Part shown: one piece after another, positions 7,334 to 15,927 of the stretch
How positions within the stretch are numbered: the stretch's first letter is position 1
How the letters are laid out: every line of letters begins with the position of its first letter
Assembly: GCA_035626395.1 (NCBI GenBank)
Contig: DASPNR010000023.1
Span: 145,646 to 209,645 of the forward strand
DNA length: 64,000 nucleotides
Direction of reading: 5' to 3'
DNA from: Candidatus Limnocylindrales bacterium
GTDB lineage: Bacteria > Desulfobacterota > Binatia > UBA1149 > CAITLU01
Translations under genes and position numbers: made by a program
Notes under the pieces: generated by a model
Databases searched by the model: none
Told to the model about the DNA's origin: nothing
The model's input: the letters and a program-made list of their open reading frames with translations, nothing else

Positions 7334-9157
7334 GTGCCGGTCGACGAATCCGATTCCACCAGCGCGGCGGGGAGCGACAGCTCCTCGCCGCGTTTTTTCG
7401 TGGCCGGGGCGGATCCTTCGGCCGGCCGCGATCCCGCGCGCTGGTCGCACTTCGCGGCCGCGGCCGAAGCTGCCTCGGCCACCACTCGTCGCCTGGAGAA
7501 GGCGCGACGGATCGGCAGCTACTTCGCAACCCTGCCCGACCCCGATCTCGTGCTGGCCGCCCGCTTCCTGGCCGGTCACGTCTTCCCTCAGCGCGACCAG
7601 CGCACCACCAACGTCGGCGGCTCGGCGCTGTTTCGCGCAATCGCCGAGGTGACGGGAATGGCCGACGATGACCTGGCGGAGCGGCTCGTCGCACTCGGCG
7701 ATCTCGGCGATCTGGCATTCGAAGCGGTGACGCGGGCGCATGCGACAGGCGCGCCGGTCACCACGGCGCTGACGCTGCAGGAGGTGTTCGAGGCGCTCGA
7801 GAAGCTGGCAGCGGCGTCCGGCACCAACGAGCGCAGCCGGATGGTCGTCGACATGCTGCGCGGCACCACCGCCTCCGAGGCGAAGTATCTGGTCAAGCTC
7901 CTGACCGGCGACCTTCGCATCGGCGTCAAGGAAGGCGCCATCGAGGACGCGGTCGCACGGCTGTACGGCGTGGAGATCGCACGCGTGCAGTGGGCGAACA
8001 TGCTCACCGGCGACGTCGGCGAGACCGCTCTGCTCGCGCGGCAGGGCCGGCTCGACGACGCGCGCATGCGACTGTTCCACCCGCTCAAGTTCATGCTGGC
8101 CACGCCGGCTGCCGATCTCTCCGACGTGGCCAGGCAGATGCCCGAGGAGTTCTTCGTCGAGGACAAGTTCGACGGCATCCGGGCGCAGGTGCACGTGGCG
8201 CGCACCGGCGAAGGAGGCGAAGGAATCGAGCCGCTTCATGGAACGCTGATCGACGGCGTACGCACCGCAATCTTCTCGCGCACGCTCGACGAGATCACCG
8301 CCAGCTTTCCGGACCTGCTCGCGGCTCTGGCGGCGCTGGTGCCGCAGGACGTGCAGGACGAGGAGGCCAGCGGCCTGATCCTCGACGGCGAGATCGTGCC
8401 CGTGCAGGGAGAGCGCATTCTTCCCTTCGCCGAGCTGCAGAAGCGGCTGGGGAGAAAGAAGGTCCCGGCGCATTTGCTCGAGCGCATCCCGGCGGCTTTC
8501 GTCGTCTATGACGTGCTCTACGGGCAGGGTCGCGTCCTGATCGAGGAGCCGCTGTCGGTGCGCCGCGCGGTGCTGGAGACACTGCCCATCGACGGCCACC
8601 GCACGCGCCGCGCCGGCTCGACGCGTTTTCGCGACGTGGCCGCGCTCGACGCCGAGTTCGACGGCGCGCGCGAGCGTGGCAACGAAGGCCTGATGGTCAA
8701 GGACCCGAGGTCGGCCTACAAGCCCGGTCGTCGTGGACGCGACTGGCTCAAGATCAAGCGCGCGCTGGCCACGCTCGACGTCGTCGTCACCGCGGTGGAG
8801 GTCGGCAACGGCCGCCGCCACAAGCTGCTGTCCGACTACACGTTCGCGGTGCGGGCGTCGGAGTCGGATCCGACGCTGCTCAACGTCGGCAAAGCCTACT
8901 CGGGACTGACGGACGCCGAGATCGAGGAACTGTCGCAGTGGTTCCGCGAGCACACGATCCAGGAGTTCGCGCACGGGAAGGTGCGGCTGGTGGAGCCGCA
9001 GATCGTCATCGAGGTCACGTTCGACCTCGTGCAGCCCTCCAAGCGTCACAAGAGCGGGTATGCGCTGCGCTTCCCGCGCATCGTGCGCGTGCGCCGCGAC
9101 AAGCCGGCCAGCGAGATCGATACGCTGGCGACCGTCGCGCGGCTGGCATCGAGCTGA
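7334..9157 (+). CDS. ATP-dependent DNA ligase
   Basis: This 607-residue protein has the full LigB/eukaryotic ligase I-like order: an alpha-helical DNA-binding N-domain (about 20-230), the adenylation domain with nucleotidyl-lysine motif EDKFDGIRAQ (Lys278), motif III GLILDGEIV, motif IV EGLMVK, motif V DWLKIKR, and an OB-fold C-domain. It seals nicks using ATP. No polymerase or nuclease domain of LigD is attached and no Ku gene is nearby, so end joining is not implied. The GTG at 7334, 5 bases after the BON gene stop, gives a 40-residue low-complexity leader; a later start cannot be excluded. Confidence 0.93.
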   Translation: MPVDESDSTSAAGSDSSSPRFFVAGADPSAGRDPARWSHFAAAAEAASATTRRLEKARRIGSYFATLPDPDLVLAARFLAGHVFPQRDQRTTNVGGSALFRAIAEVTGMADDDLAERLVALGDLGDLAFEAVTRAHATGAPVTTALTLQEVFEALEKLAAASGTNERSRMVVDMLRGTTASEAKYLVKLLTGDLRIGVKEGAIEDAVARLYGVEIARVQWANMLTGDVGETALLARQGRLDDARMRLFHPLKFMLATPAADLSDVARQMPEEFFVEDKFDGIRAQVHVARTGEGGEGIEPLHGTLIDGVRTAIFSRTLDEITASFPDLLAALAALVPQDVQDEEASGLILDGEIVPVQGERILPFAELQKRLGRKKVPAHLLERIPAAFVVYDVLYGQGRVLIEEPLSVRRAVLETLPIDGHRTRRAGSTRFRDVAALDAEFDGARERGNEGLMVKDPRSAYKPGRRGRDWLKIKRALATLDVVVTAVEVGNGRRHKLLSDYTFAVRASESDPTLLNVGKAYSGLTDAEIEELSQWFREHTIQEFAHGKVRLVEPQIVIEVTFDLVQPSKRHKSGYALRFPRIVRVRRDKPASEIDTLATVARLASS

Positions 9158-9300
9158 TCTCGCTGCGCAGGCTCCCGCCCGAGCTCAACGTGTCGCCGGC
9201 AGGCGCCGCGCACGCGCTGCCGGTATCGACGGGCGTTTTTCCGGAGGTGCGGGCCGACAGCGTTGCGGCACTGCCGGCCCGCGGGAGGAGACGGAAAAGA

Positions 9301-10266
9301 TCAGGCCGACGGCGCCCAGTCCTCGAACCCGAGAATGCCGAGGGTGGCAAACTGGGCGCGCAGGCGGTCGTTGAGGAGGCCGAGCCGCTTCACGTTCGGA
9401 ACGATCTTGGAGAACAGCATGGTACGGAACTGCCGCATGGTCTCGGATTTGTCGCTCAGCTCGACCATCTCCTTGACGGGAAGACCGAACTCTTCCCACA
9501 GAACCTTGGGCAGCAGGCGGTCGCGCATGAGATAGGAGGCTTCGACCGCGAACTCTTCGCGGATCTTCAGCTCCGAGTCGCTCATCTCCTTGTACGCCTC
9601 GCGGAGAGACAGGACCCCGAAGGCAACGTGGCGAGACTCATCGGACATGATGCGCGAGGTGATGTCCTTGATCAGCGGCTCGCGCGTGATCTCGTTCTGC
9701 ATTCCAAAGGCGGCCAGTGCCAGGCCCTCGACGAGAATCTGCATTCCCAGATACTTGATGTCCCATTCCTTGGCCGTGAGGATCTGGTCCAGGAGCGTGC
9801 GCAGCTCCGGATTGCAGGGATATTCCTTCTCGAGCTTGCGCGAGAGGTACAGCTCGTAGGCCTCGACGTGGCGAGCTTCGTCGGCCGCCTGCTGGGCAGC
9901 GTAGAACTTGGCATCGATGTCGGGCACGCAATTGACGAGCTGCGCAGCCACCATCAGCGCGCCCTGCTCGCCATGCATGAACTGCGACAGCGACCATGCC
10001 TGCCCGCAGTGCCGGAGGTGACGGATGTTGGCTTCGCTCAGCTTGTTCCAGTGCGAGCTGCCGTACCAGGGAATGGTCTGATCGGGAATGTTCTCGGCTT
10101 CGGGATCGACGTGCGTGTCCCAGGCAGGATCGGTCTTGGCGTTCCAGTGTCCGACCTTGGACTTCTCGTAGAGGTTGCGAAGGCCCTCCTCCTTGGTCGC
10201 GTAATCCCAGACGTACTGGATATCGAACCCGGTCGGCAGCGCTTCGGCGTGAGCTCCCTGCGGCAT
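9301..10266 (-). CDS. Ferritin-like diiron-superfamily protein
   Basis: This 321-residue helical protein has repeated carboxylate/histidine motifs typical of diiron four-helix bundles: QFMHGEQGAL, QQAADEARHVEAYELYLS, ILVEGLALAAFG and IMSDESRHVAFG. Two E/D-x-x-R/H pairs of this kind are the hallmark of R2-like or ferritin-like oxygenases and oxidases. It matches a broad uncharacterised bacterial family; substrate and reaction are unknown. The ATG at 10266 is chosen over the longer frame to 10350 because GGAGGG sits about 6 bases upstream and the longer N-terminus is Arg/Gly-rich. A perfect 15-bp palindrome lies about 67 bases upstream. Confidence 0.82.
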   Translation of the reverse strand: MPQGAHAEALPTGFDIQYVWDYATKEEGLRNLYEKSKVGHWNAKTDPAWDTHVDPEAENIPDQTIPWYGSSHWNKLSEANIRHLRHCGQAWSLSQFMHGEQGALMVAAQLVNCVPDIDAKFYAAQQAADEARHVEAYELYLSRKLEKEYPCNPELRTLLDQILTAKEWDIKYLGMQILVEGLALAAFGMQNEITREPLIKDITSRIMSDESRHVAFGVLSLREAYKEMSDSELKIREEFAVEASYLMRDRLLPKVLWEEFGLPVKEMVELSDKSETMRQFRTMLFSKIVPNVKRLGLLNDRLRAQFATLGILGFEDWAPSA

Positions 10267-10332
10267 TGTCGGTCCCTCCTGTGTCGCGGGCAGGCCCGGT
10301 CCTCCGCCCCTGCGCGCGCGAGGCTGGAAGTA

Positions 10333-10347
10333 GATAGTTCTACTATC
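10333..10347. promoter_or_regulatory. Candidate operator: perfect palindrome GATAGT-TCT-ACTATC
   Basis: The 15 bases are an exact inverted repeat with a 3-base centre, in a locally A+T-rich patch about 67 bases upstream of the diiron gene ATG. Size and symmetry fit a dimeric TetR- or FadR-type regulator, and the position overlaps where a promoter should be. No regulator gene is adjacent, so the binding protein is unknown. Confidence 0.5.
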
Positions 10348-10510
10348 CAAGTCAACAGCAGGATCGGCCGTCGTGCCGCCGGGGCGCCCGGAGAACGGAC
10401 CCCGCTAGCGCGTCCCGCTCGCGGAACCGTGCGAAAATGGGGCTTGGCCGCACCCGTGGGCCGGCCACCGAGGCTACGGCAACGAGGAAGCGCTCGCCGC
10501 AGCGCCGGCT

Positions 10511-10582
10511 CGCCCGGCACGTCGCCCGGCACGGTGGCCCCGCACGTGGCCTCGCACGGTCGCCCCGCACGGTGGCCCCGCC
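10511..10582. repeat. Imperfect short GC-rich direct repeats
   Basis: Four to five imperfect copies of GGCACGGTGGCCC or CGCACGGTCGCCC occur in tandem just downstream of the epimerase-SRPBCC stop. The function is unknown; slippage products are the simplest explanation. Confidence 0.5.
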
Positions 10583-10597
10583 GGGTCCGTGAGACGA

Positions 10598-11977
10598 TCA
10601 GTCCGCGGCGGTGTCGAAGAGCTCGAGAAGCCGCGTGCGGCGATAGGCGAAGATCAGGGCCAGGTCGCGCTCCACCCTGTCGCCGGCGACCCATTGGCCG
10701 AGCGCTCCGAATGGCAGCTCGTAGCGGACGATGTCGCGCACGAGCGTCCCGCCGTCGAGCGGCTCGAACTCGTGCGTGTGCCGCCACGACTTGTACGGAC
10801 CGCGGACCTGCGTGTCGACGAACGTGCGAGGAGGGTCCCAGACGTCGATGCGGCTGCGCCATCGCATCGGAAGGCGATGCAGGCTCAGGCGGTAGTCGAT
10901 GGTGGTGCCTTCCGTCATTCCGTCATCGGGCGCGCGCACGACGCGGAAGTTGAGGAACTGCGGCGTGATGTCGGGCAGATTGTGCGCATCGGCGAAGAAC
11001 GGGAAGACCTCGGCCGGCGGCGCATCCAGCCACAGCTCCTGCCGCATCTCGCGTGCCGGATCGAGGCACAGGTTTCGCAGCGCCAGCTCGAGCTCTTCGT
11101 AGTCGAAGCGAAAACCGGCATCGTCGGCGGCCACCGGCACGACGCGCTGGCTTCCGAGCAGCAGGATCGACATCTCGCCGAGCATCATCTTCAGCGCCGC
11201 GGCCGGCGCGGGGAAGAGCGCAGGCCGTCGCAGCACGCGCGCCAGCGTGCGCGTGAACTCCTTGTTGGTCACCGGGTTGGGAGAGACCGCGTTGACCGGC
11301 CCCTCGAGCTCGTCCTTCTCGATGGCAAAGACGTAGAGCGAGACCAGATCCTCGATGTGGATCCAGCTCATCCATTGGTCGCCGCTGCCGAGACGGCCAC
11401 CGAGGCCGAGCCGGAACAGCGGCAGCATCTTGCCGAGCGCGCCGCCCTCGCGGGCCAGCACGATGCCGGTGCGCAGCGAGACCCAGCGCATGCCGTGGTT
11501 CTCGGCTCGCCGCGCCTCGTGCTCCCAGACCCGGCAGACGTCGGCGAGAAAGTCGTCCCCGTGCTCGGCCGTCTCCTCGAGCGGCTCGTCGCCTCGGTCG
11601 CCGTAGAAACCGATTGCCGAGGCGGAAACGAACGTGCGCGGCCGCTTCTCGGGCGGCAGCAGGCCGATGGATTCCACCAGCGTGCGCGTTCCGAGCGCAC
11701 GCGATCGCAGGATCGAGTCCTTTCGCCGGCGCGACCAGCGCGCCGTACCAACGTTCTCGCCGGCAAGGTGGATGACCGAGCTCACGCCTTCCCACGCGCG
11801 GCCGTCGAGATGGCCGGCTTCGGGGTTCCACTCGTGCACCGTGCACTTGATTGGGAGCGTCAGCAGCGCCTCGTCGAGATTGCGGCTGAGCGCCACGACG
11901 TCGTGTCCTCCATCGAGAAGGCGGCGAACCAGGTGCTGGCCGACTAGGCCGGTGGCTCCGGTGACGAGTACCTTCAT
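10598..11977 (-). CDS. TIGR01777-family NAD(P)-dependent epimerase fused to a C-terminal SRPBCC domain
   Basis: This 459-residue protein begins with the Rossmann motif MKVLVTGATGLVGQHLVRRL and continues as a YfcH/TIGR01777-type nucleotide-sugar-epimerase-like protein (VIHLAGENV, SASAIGFYGDRG, ending near residue 300). Residues 310-459 form an SRPBCC/START-like hydrophobic ligand pocket (QELWLDAPPAEVFPFFADAH through DIVRYELPFG). SRPBCC-epimerase fusions are known; here the binding domain is C-terminal. Substrate is unknown, and TIGR01777 proteins lack a defined reaction. The ATG at 11977 is preferred because the Rossmann fold begins immediately; the frame open to 12298 overlaps the neighbouring gene. 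Confidence 0.88.
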   Translation of the reverse strand: MKVLVTGATGLVGQHLVRRLLDGGHDVVALSRNLDEALLTLPIKCTVHEWNPEAGHLDGRAWEGVSSVIHLAGENVGTARWSRRRKDSILRSRALGTRTLVESIGLLPPEKRPRTFVSASAIGFYGDRGDEPLEETAEHGDDFLADVCRVWEHEARRAENHGMRWVSLRTGIVLAREGGALGKMLPLFRLGLGGRLGSGDQWMSWIHIEDLVSLYVFAIEKDELEGPVNAVSPNPVTNKEFTRTLARVLRRPALFPAPAAALKMMLGEMSILLLGSQRVVPVAADDAGFRFDYEELELALRNLCLDPAREMRQELWLDAPPAEVFPFFADAHNLPDITPQFLNFRVVRAPDDGMTEGTTIDYRLSLHRLPMRWRSRIDVWDPPRTFVDTQVRGPYKSWRHTHEFEPLDGGTLVRDIVRYELPFGALGQWVAGDRVERDLALIFAYRRTRLLELFDTAAD

Positions 11978-12088
11978 GCGCAGACGCCGGTGAGCCTCTA
12001 CTGCCCAGAAAGAGGCGGTCAAGCAATCTCGGGTTCGCCGGCGGACTCGCGGGTGCTCGGCCGCCTCGGCCGTGCTAACGAGCGGCCG

Positions 12089-12571
12089 ATGAAAGTTGCC
12101 GACTCCTCGTTCGAAATGGCTGCGCTGCAACGGCTGCTCGAGTCGAGCCCGGCCGCCTCTCCGGCACTGGCCGACTCGGTTGCCTTCGCGCCGCGCCGCA
12201 TGAGCGCGGCCGAGCTCGCAAGTTTCTGGTCGTCGATCCGCCTGGTGGCGATGGCGACGGTGGGGCCTTCCGGCCAGCCGCACATCGCGCCGGTGCATGC
12301 CGAGCTGCGCGGCGACGAGTTGTCCGTGCAGGTCTACGCGGACGCGACGCGGCGGCGCGATCTGCAGTCCAATCCGCGCGTTGCGTTCACCGCCTGGGAC
12401 AGCGAGGGGGCCGTGGCGATCCTCTATGGCCGCGCTCGCGAGGTCGAAGGCAGCCTTCGTTCGGCGCGACCGTCGCAGGCCGGCCGCGAGCGCGAGGTCG
12501 TCGAGATCCTCGTGCGGCTGACGCGCGTCTACGCGATGTCGGCGAAGAAGGTCTGCGCACCCTCTTCCTGA
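12089..12571 (+). CDS. Pyridoxamine-5'-phosphate-oxidase-fold protein
   Basis: About 160 residues with the PPOX split-barrel pattern: SIRLVAMATVGPSGQPHIAP, DELSVQVYADATRRRDLQSN and RVAFTAWDSEGAVAILYGRA. These flavin- or F420-binding proteins reduce or bind varied small molecules; no substrate is evident. The start is uncertain. ATG 12089 is preferred over an open frame to 11990 that overlaps the promoter side of the divergent epimerase gene; no strong ribosome-binding site decides it. The gene ends one base before the convergent exported-protein gene. Confidence 0.7.
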   Translation: MKVADSSFEMAALQRLLESSPAASPALADSVAFAPRRMSAAELASFWSSIRLVAMATVGPSGQPHIAPVHAELRGDELSVQVYADATRRRDLQSNPRVAFTAWDSEGAVAILYGRAREVEGSLRSARPSQAGREREVVEILVRLTRVYAMSAKKVCAPSS

Positions 12572-12572
12572 A

Positions 12573-13280
12573 TCATTTCATTGCCGACAGGACTTCGGTC
12601 AGCTTCTGGATGATCGCCGGGTCGTTCTGCTGTCCGAGCAGGCGGCGCACCAGCTGCGGCGAGTCCGGATAGTGCTGCAGCGAGCCCGCCAGCACCTCGG
12701 CATCGGTGATGAGGAACTGCTGGCGCTTCTCGCCGCCGAACATCTTCTCGGCCAGCGATGCGAGCAGCTCCTCGCTTACGTCGGGATTCTCGCCGAGCGG
12801 CGCGACGGGAGGCGGCACCGCTGCGGGAGCCGGAGGCGCAGGCGCCGCGGCGGGCGCGGGAGGCGGCGGCGTATCGAAGCCCATCTCGCTGCCGAGCTTG
12901 CGTGCGGCCATCTTCGTCACCGGCCCGCTCTGGTTTCCCGACACGTGCACCCAGGCCACGCGTGCGTTGCCGGTGGCCGGGTCCCTGCCCTGCCCCAGCA
13001 GATAGTTCTCGTGATTGAGAAGCGCCGTCATCACGTCGCCCAGCGGAAGATCGCGATAGTTGGCGCTGACGGCGCGATCGTCGGCATCGTAGGCGCGAAG
13101 CTCGACGCCGGCGCGGCTGCAGAGCTCTTCGAGCACCGCCTTGAGGGAATCGAACTGTCCGACCAGCGTCGTAGTCTGGTCGGCAGCCACCTCCACGGTC
13201 TGCTCGGCCCATGCCGCCGGGGCTGCCGCGAGGATGCACGCCGCCCAGGCTGCAACGCATGCCGTGACGATTCCCTTCAC
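12573..13280 (-). CDS. Exported protein with secretin/STN-like N-domain and Pro/Ala linker
   Basis: This 235-residue protein starts at GTG 13280 with a signal peptide ending AAAPAAWA near residue 25. Residues 27-110 (TTTLVGQFDSLKAVLEELCS, then SANYRDLPLGDVMTALLNHENYLL) resemble the small STN/secretin N-terminal fold, in which a short peptide is compared against a helix. A Pro/Ala-rich linker (about 140-165) leads to a helical C-terminal region. No known enzyme motif appears. A periplasmic adaptor or assembly protein is one reading, but the function is unknown. The translation start rests on the signal peptide, since the Shine-Dalgarno is weak. Confidence 0.65.
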   Translation of the reverse strand: MKGIVTACVAAWAACILAAAPAAWAEQTVEVAADQTTTLVGQFDSLKAVLEELCSRAGVELRAYDADDRAVSANYRDLPLGDVMTALLNHENYLLGQGRDPATGNARVAWVHVSGNQSGPVTKMAARKLGSEMGFDTPPPPAPAAAPAPPAPAAVPPPVAPLGENPDVSEELLASLAEKMFGGEKRQQFLITDAEVLAGSLQHYPDSPQLVRRLLGQQNDPAIIQKLTEVLSAMK

Positions 13281-13339
13281 CGTCCCGCTGTGCGGCCGGC
13301 CGCTGCCGCAGTCAAATCGCCGCCGCCCTGACGCACGGC

Positions 13340-14227
13340 TCACCAGTCGACGAATCGCAGGCCCACCAGCGCAGGCACGCCCGCATAGTAGAGGACGTGG
13401 CAGAACCGCTCGGCCCACAGTCGCGCGGTCCCGGCTCGCGCCGCGCTCGCCCACGTCGCCAGCATCGCCGCCGCTTCGGCCGCGGCTCGCACGACGCCCG
13501 CATACAGCACGAGATAGATGATCAGGATGAGCCAATATTCCAGAAGCGTCCGCCACCACGCCGCCGGGCTCTCGAGGTTCCACTGGCCAAAGAACCCGCC
13601 GAAGCTGATGTGCTGGTGCGCGTTGAACAGCAGCACGGTCGGAGCCAGCCCGAACACGGGGTACTTGATGAGAAGATCGCGCCATGACGCCCGTCCGTGC
13701 CGCGCGCGGGCATGCGCCCACTGCACGACCGGATGCTCGACCGCCGCCGCTGCAGCCGGGCACGCGCAGTCGCTCGCAAACGCCTCCAGCAGCGGCCTCG
13801 GGTCTTCCACCGATACGCCGTACTGGAGCCATTGCCCCGAGCGCAGCTGTATGGAGAAGCCGGGAGTCGGCAGCGGGACGAGCCACGGCGCGATGCGGCC
13901 GACGGCGCGTCCGGAGACTTCCATGGTCACGTCGCGTGCCCGCACCACGAGCTCGGAGGCGCCGATGGAGATGTCGGCGCCGCGAGTGCGAAGCAGCAGA
14001 TGGGCTGCCAGCGCCGGCAGCACCGCCAGCGCAAGGAACATGCGCACGAGCGTCGGCGGCGTGACGGCTTCGGCCGAGAACAGCAGCAACCCCATCATCC
14101 ACGGCAGGCTCAGTCCGGCCAGCGCCATCAGCGCAGCGCAGCCGAGCCGCCATGGCCACGAGCCGGCCGCGCCGGAGGTTTCGAGTTGCGGGGGCACCAT
14201 CGGCAATCTAGCCTGCCGTGGCGTCAT
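13340..14227 (-). CDS. Predicted inner-membrane protein of unknown function
   Basis: This protein of about 295 residues has two hydrophobic helices near the N-terminus (GCAALMALAGLSLPWMMGLL and MFLALAVLPALAAHLLL), a central beta-rich soluble part with two Cys (FASDCACPAAA), and further hydrophobic segments late (EYWLILIIYLVLYAGVV). I recognise no family. The start is ATG 14227 or the in-frame ATG at 14200; both leave the divergent lnt gene clear. The gene lies just upstream of the exported STN-like protein on the same strand (59 bases apart) and may be expressed with it. Confidence 0.6.
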   Translation of the reverse strand: MTPRQARLPMVPPQLETSGAAGSWPWRLGCAALMALAGLSLPWMMGLLLFSAEAVTPPTLVRMFLALAVLPALAAHLLLRTRGADISIGASELVVRARDVTMEVSGRAVGRIAPWLVPLPTPGFSIQLRSGQWLQYGVSVEDPRPLLEAFASDCACPAAAAAVEHPVVQWAHARARHGRASWRDLLIKYPVFGLAPTVLLFNAHQHISFGGFFGQWNLESPAAWWRTLLEYWLILIIYLVLYAGVVRAAAEAAAMLATWASAARAGTARLWAERFCHVLYYAGVPALVGLRFVDW

Positions 14228-14278
14228 GGAGAACACGGAATCATCGAACGACGTGGGCACTCCAGCACGCCGCTTCCC

Positions 14279-15922
14279 GTGCGCACCGGCGCACGGCCCC
14301 GAATCGCCCGGATCGGACGGTACGCTCTGACCTCCCTCCTGTCGCGCTCGCCTCTGCTCGCTGCCGCCGGTGCGATCGTTTTCGCGGCGGCCTGCTTCGG
14401 CCTGGCCTCGTTCTCGACGGTGCAGGCCATGCCGCTGTGCTGGATCGCGCTCGTGCCCTTCCTGCTGCTGCTCGAGCGCGTGCAGACGCTCCGGGGAGCT
14501 CTCCTGGCAGGATGGGCGATGTCGGTGGCATTCGTCCTTGCCATCTTCGAATGGTTCGCGACGGCGATCTCGACGTATTCCGGAAGCCATCCGGCCGTCT
14601 CGATGCTCCTGCTGCTGGCGGCCGCGCCGGTCCTGCAGCCGCAGTTCCTCACGTTCTCGGCCGCCAGATGGTGGATGCACGCCAGCGGCGCGCCGCCGGT
14701 CGCCACGATGATCGTCGGAGCATGCGCCTACGTCGGCACCGAGTACGCTTTCCCGAAGCTCCTCGGCGACACGCTCGGGCTCGGCTTCTATCCCTCGCGC
14801 GCGCTGCGGCAGCTGGCCGACATCGGCGGGCCCGGCATCCTGACGTTCGTCGTGGTGATCCTGAACGAGCTGGCGCGAGCGGCGGCAGTGCCGGAGACAT
14901 GGCGAACGCAGCGCCGCCGCGCGCTTGTGGCGGCGATCGCGGCGGTCGCCATCCTGGCCGGGATGACCGGATACGGCCGCGTCCGCCTCGCGCGCATCGC
15001 CGCCGCCGAGGCCGGACGCGAGCCGGTGACGGCGGCCCTGGTGCAGGCCAACATCGCCAACTACGAGCGGCTGCGCGCGCAGGTCGGGTCCTACGAAGCC
15101 GTGCGCGCGATCCTGAACACGCATTTTGGTCTCTCGTACGCCGGCCTGAAGAACGCGGACGTCGATCTGGTGGTATGGCCGGAGACCGCCTATCCCACCA
15201 CCTTCGGCGCTCCCAAGAGCGAAGCGGGCAAGGAATTCGACACCGAGCTGCGCGTGTTCGCCACGAGCATGAAGCGCGCGTTCGTGTTCGGCTCCTACGA
15301 TCTGGAGGGCGAACGCGAGTACAACGCGGCCATCTTCGTCGATGCCGCCGACGTCGGCTCGACGCGCTCGTATCGCAAAACCTACCTGTTCCCGCTGACC
15401 GAGCGCGTGCCGTGGTGGCTGGAATGGCGATGGGTTCGCGAGCAGGTTCCCTGGCTCGGCACGTGGGAAGGCGGCGCGGGACCGAAGGTCGTGCCGCTGA
15501 AGCTGCCCGACGGGCGACAGATCCAGGTCACGCCGATGATCTGCTTCGACGCCATCGAGCCGAAGGTGGCCGCACACGGAGCGCGCAGCGGCGCCGAGCT
15601 GCTGCTGACGATCTCGAATGACGGCTGGTTCGAAGGCGGGCGCGGCGCCTGGCTCCATCTTCTGGTGGCCAGCTTCCGCAGCATCGAAACGCATCTGCCG
15701 CAGCTGCGCGGCACCAATACGGGCGTGACCGCCGCCATCGACGCTACCGGCGAGCTGCTGGCCGTCGCCGAGGTGAATCGCCCGCAGACGCTGGTGGCGA
15801 CGGTGACGCCGGTGGTGCCGGTGCCGACGCTGGCGGCGGCGTGGGGCCAGTGGTTCGGCCTTGCCAGCCTTCTGGCCGGCGCCGCCGTTGCCGTAACAAG
15901 TCGCGTCCGCTCGCCGCGTTGA
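14279..15922 (+). CDS. lnt: Apolipoprotein N-acyltransferase
   Basis: About 547 residues: an N-terminal block of hydrophobic helices (residues 15-230) followed by a carbon-nitrogen hydrolase (nitrilase-type) domain. The catalytic elements are visible: Glu in VWPETAYPTT, Lys in SYRKTYLFPL, and Cys in TPMICFDAIEP. The enzyme N-acylates the N-terminal Cys of lipoproteins in the inner membrane, the last step of lipoprotein maturation in diderms. The start is inferred: GTG 14279 is the first in-frame start after the divergent gene, and no clear ribosome-binding site supports it. The C-terminal part up to TSRVRSPR is slightly shortened after the last helix. Confidence 0.9.
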   Translation: MRTGARPRIARIGRYALTSLLSRSPLLAAAGAIVFAAACFGLASFSTVQAMPLCWIALVPFLLLLERVQTLRGALLAGWAMSVAFVLAIFEWFATAISTYSGSHPAVSMLLLLAAAPVLQPQFLTFSAARWWMHASGAPPVATMIVGACAYVGTEYAFPKLLGDTLGLGFYPSRALRQLADIGGPGILTFVVVILNELARAAAVPETWRTQRRRALVAAIAAVAILAGMTGYGRVRLARIAAAEAGREPVTAALVQANIANYERLRAQVGSYEAVRAILNTHFGLSYAGLKNADVDLVVWPETAYPTTFGAPKSEAGKEFDTELRVFATSMKRAFVFGSYDLEGEREYNAAIFVDAADVGSTRSYRKTYLFPLTERVPWWLEWRWVREQVPWLGTWEGGAGPKVVPLKLPDGRQIQVTPMICFDAIEPKVAAHGARSGAELLLTISNDGWFEGGRGAWLHLLVASFRSIETHLPQLRGTNTGVTAAIDATGELLAVAEVNRPQTLVATVTPVVPVPTLAAAWGQWFGLASLLAGAAVAVTSRVRSPR

Positions 15923-15927
15923 CCGGT

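Larger units (their letters stand above)
10267..10597. other. Intergenic region upstream of the diiron gene
   Basis: No gene is seen. It contains the palindrome at 10333-10347 and, at about 10511-10582, a GC-rich run of imperfect 13-19 base repeats of CGCACGGT(C/G)GCCC type. The short A+T-rich patch around the palindrome stands out from its surroundings and is the likely promoter of the diiron gene. Confidence 0.6.

Noticed and set aside
7040..9049. A 669-residue minus-strand frame opposite the DNA ligase.
   Set aside because: It is antisense to all ligase motifs, has no domain of its own and is Arg/Leu/Val-rich.
7334..9157. Considered LigD-type non-homologous end-joining ligase.
   Set aside because: There is no polymerase or phosphoesterase domain and no Ku gene, and the domain order is that of LigB/ligase I.
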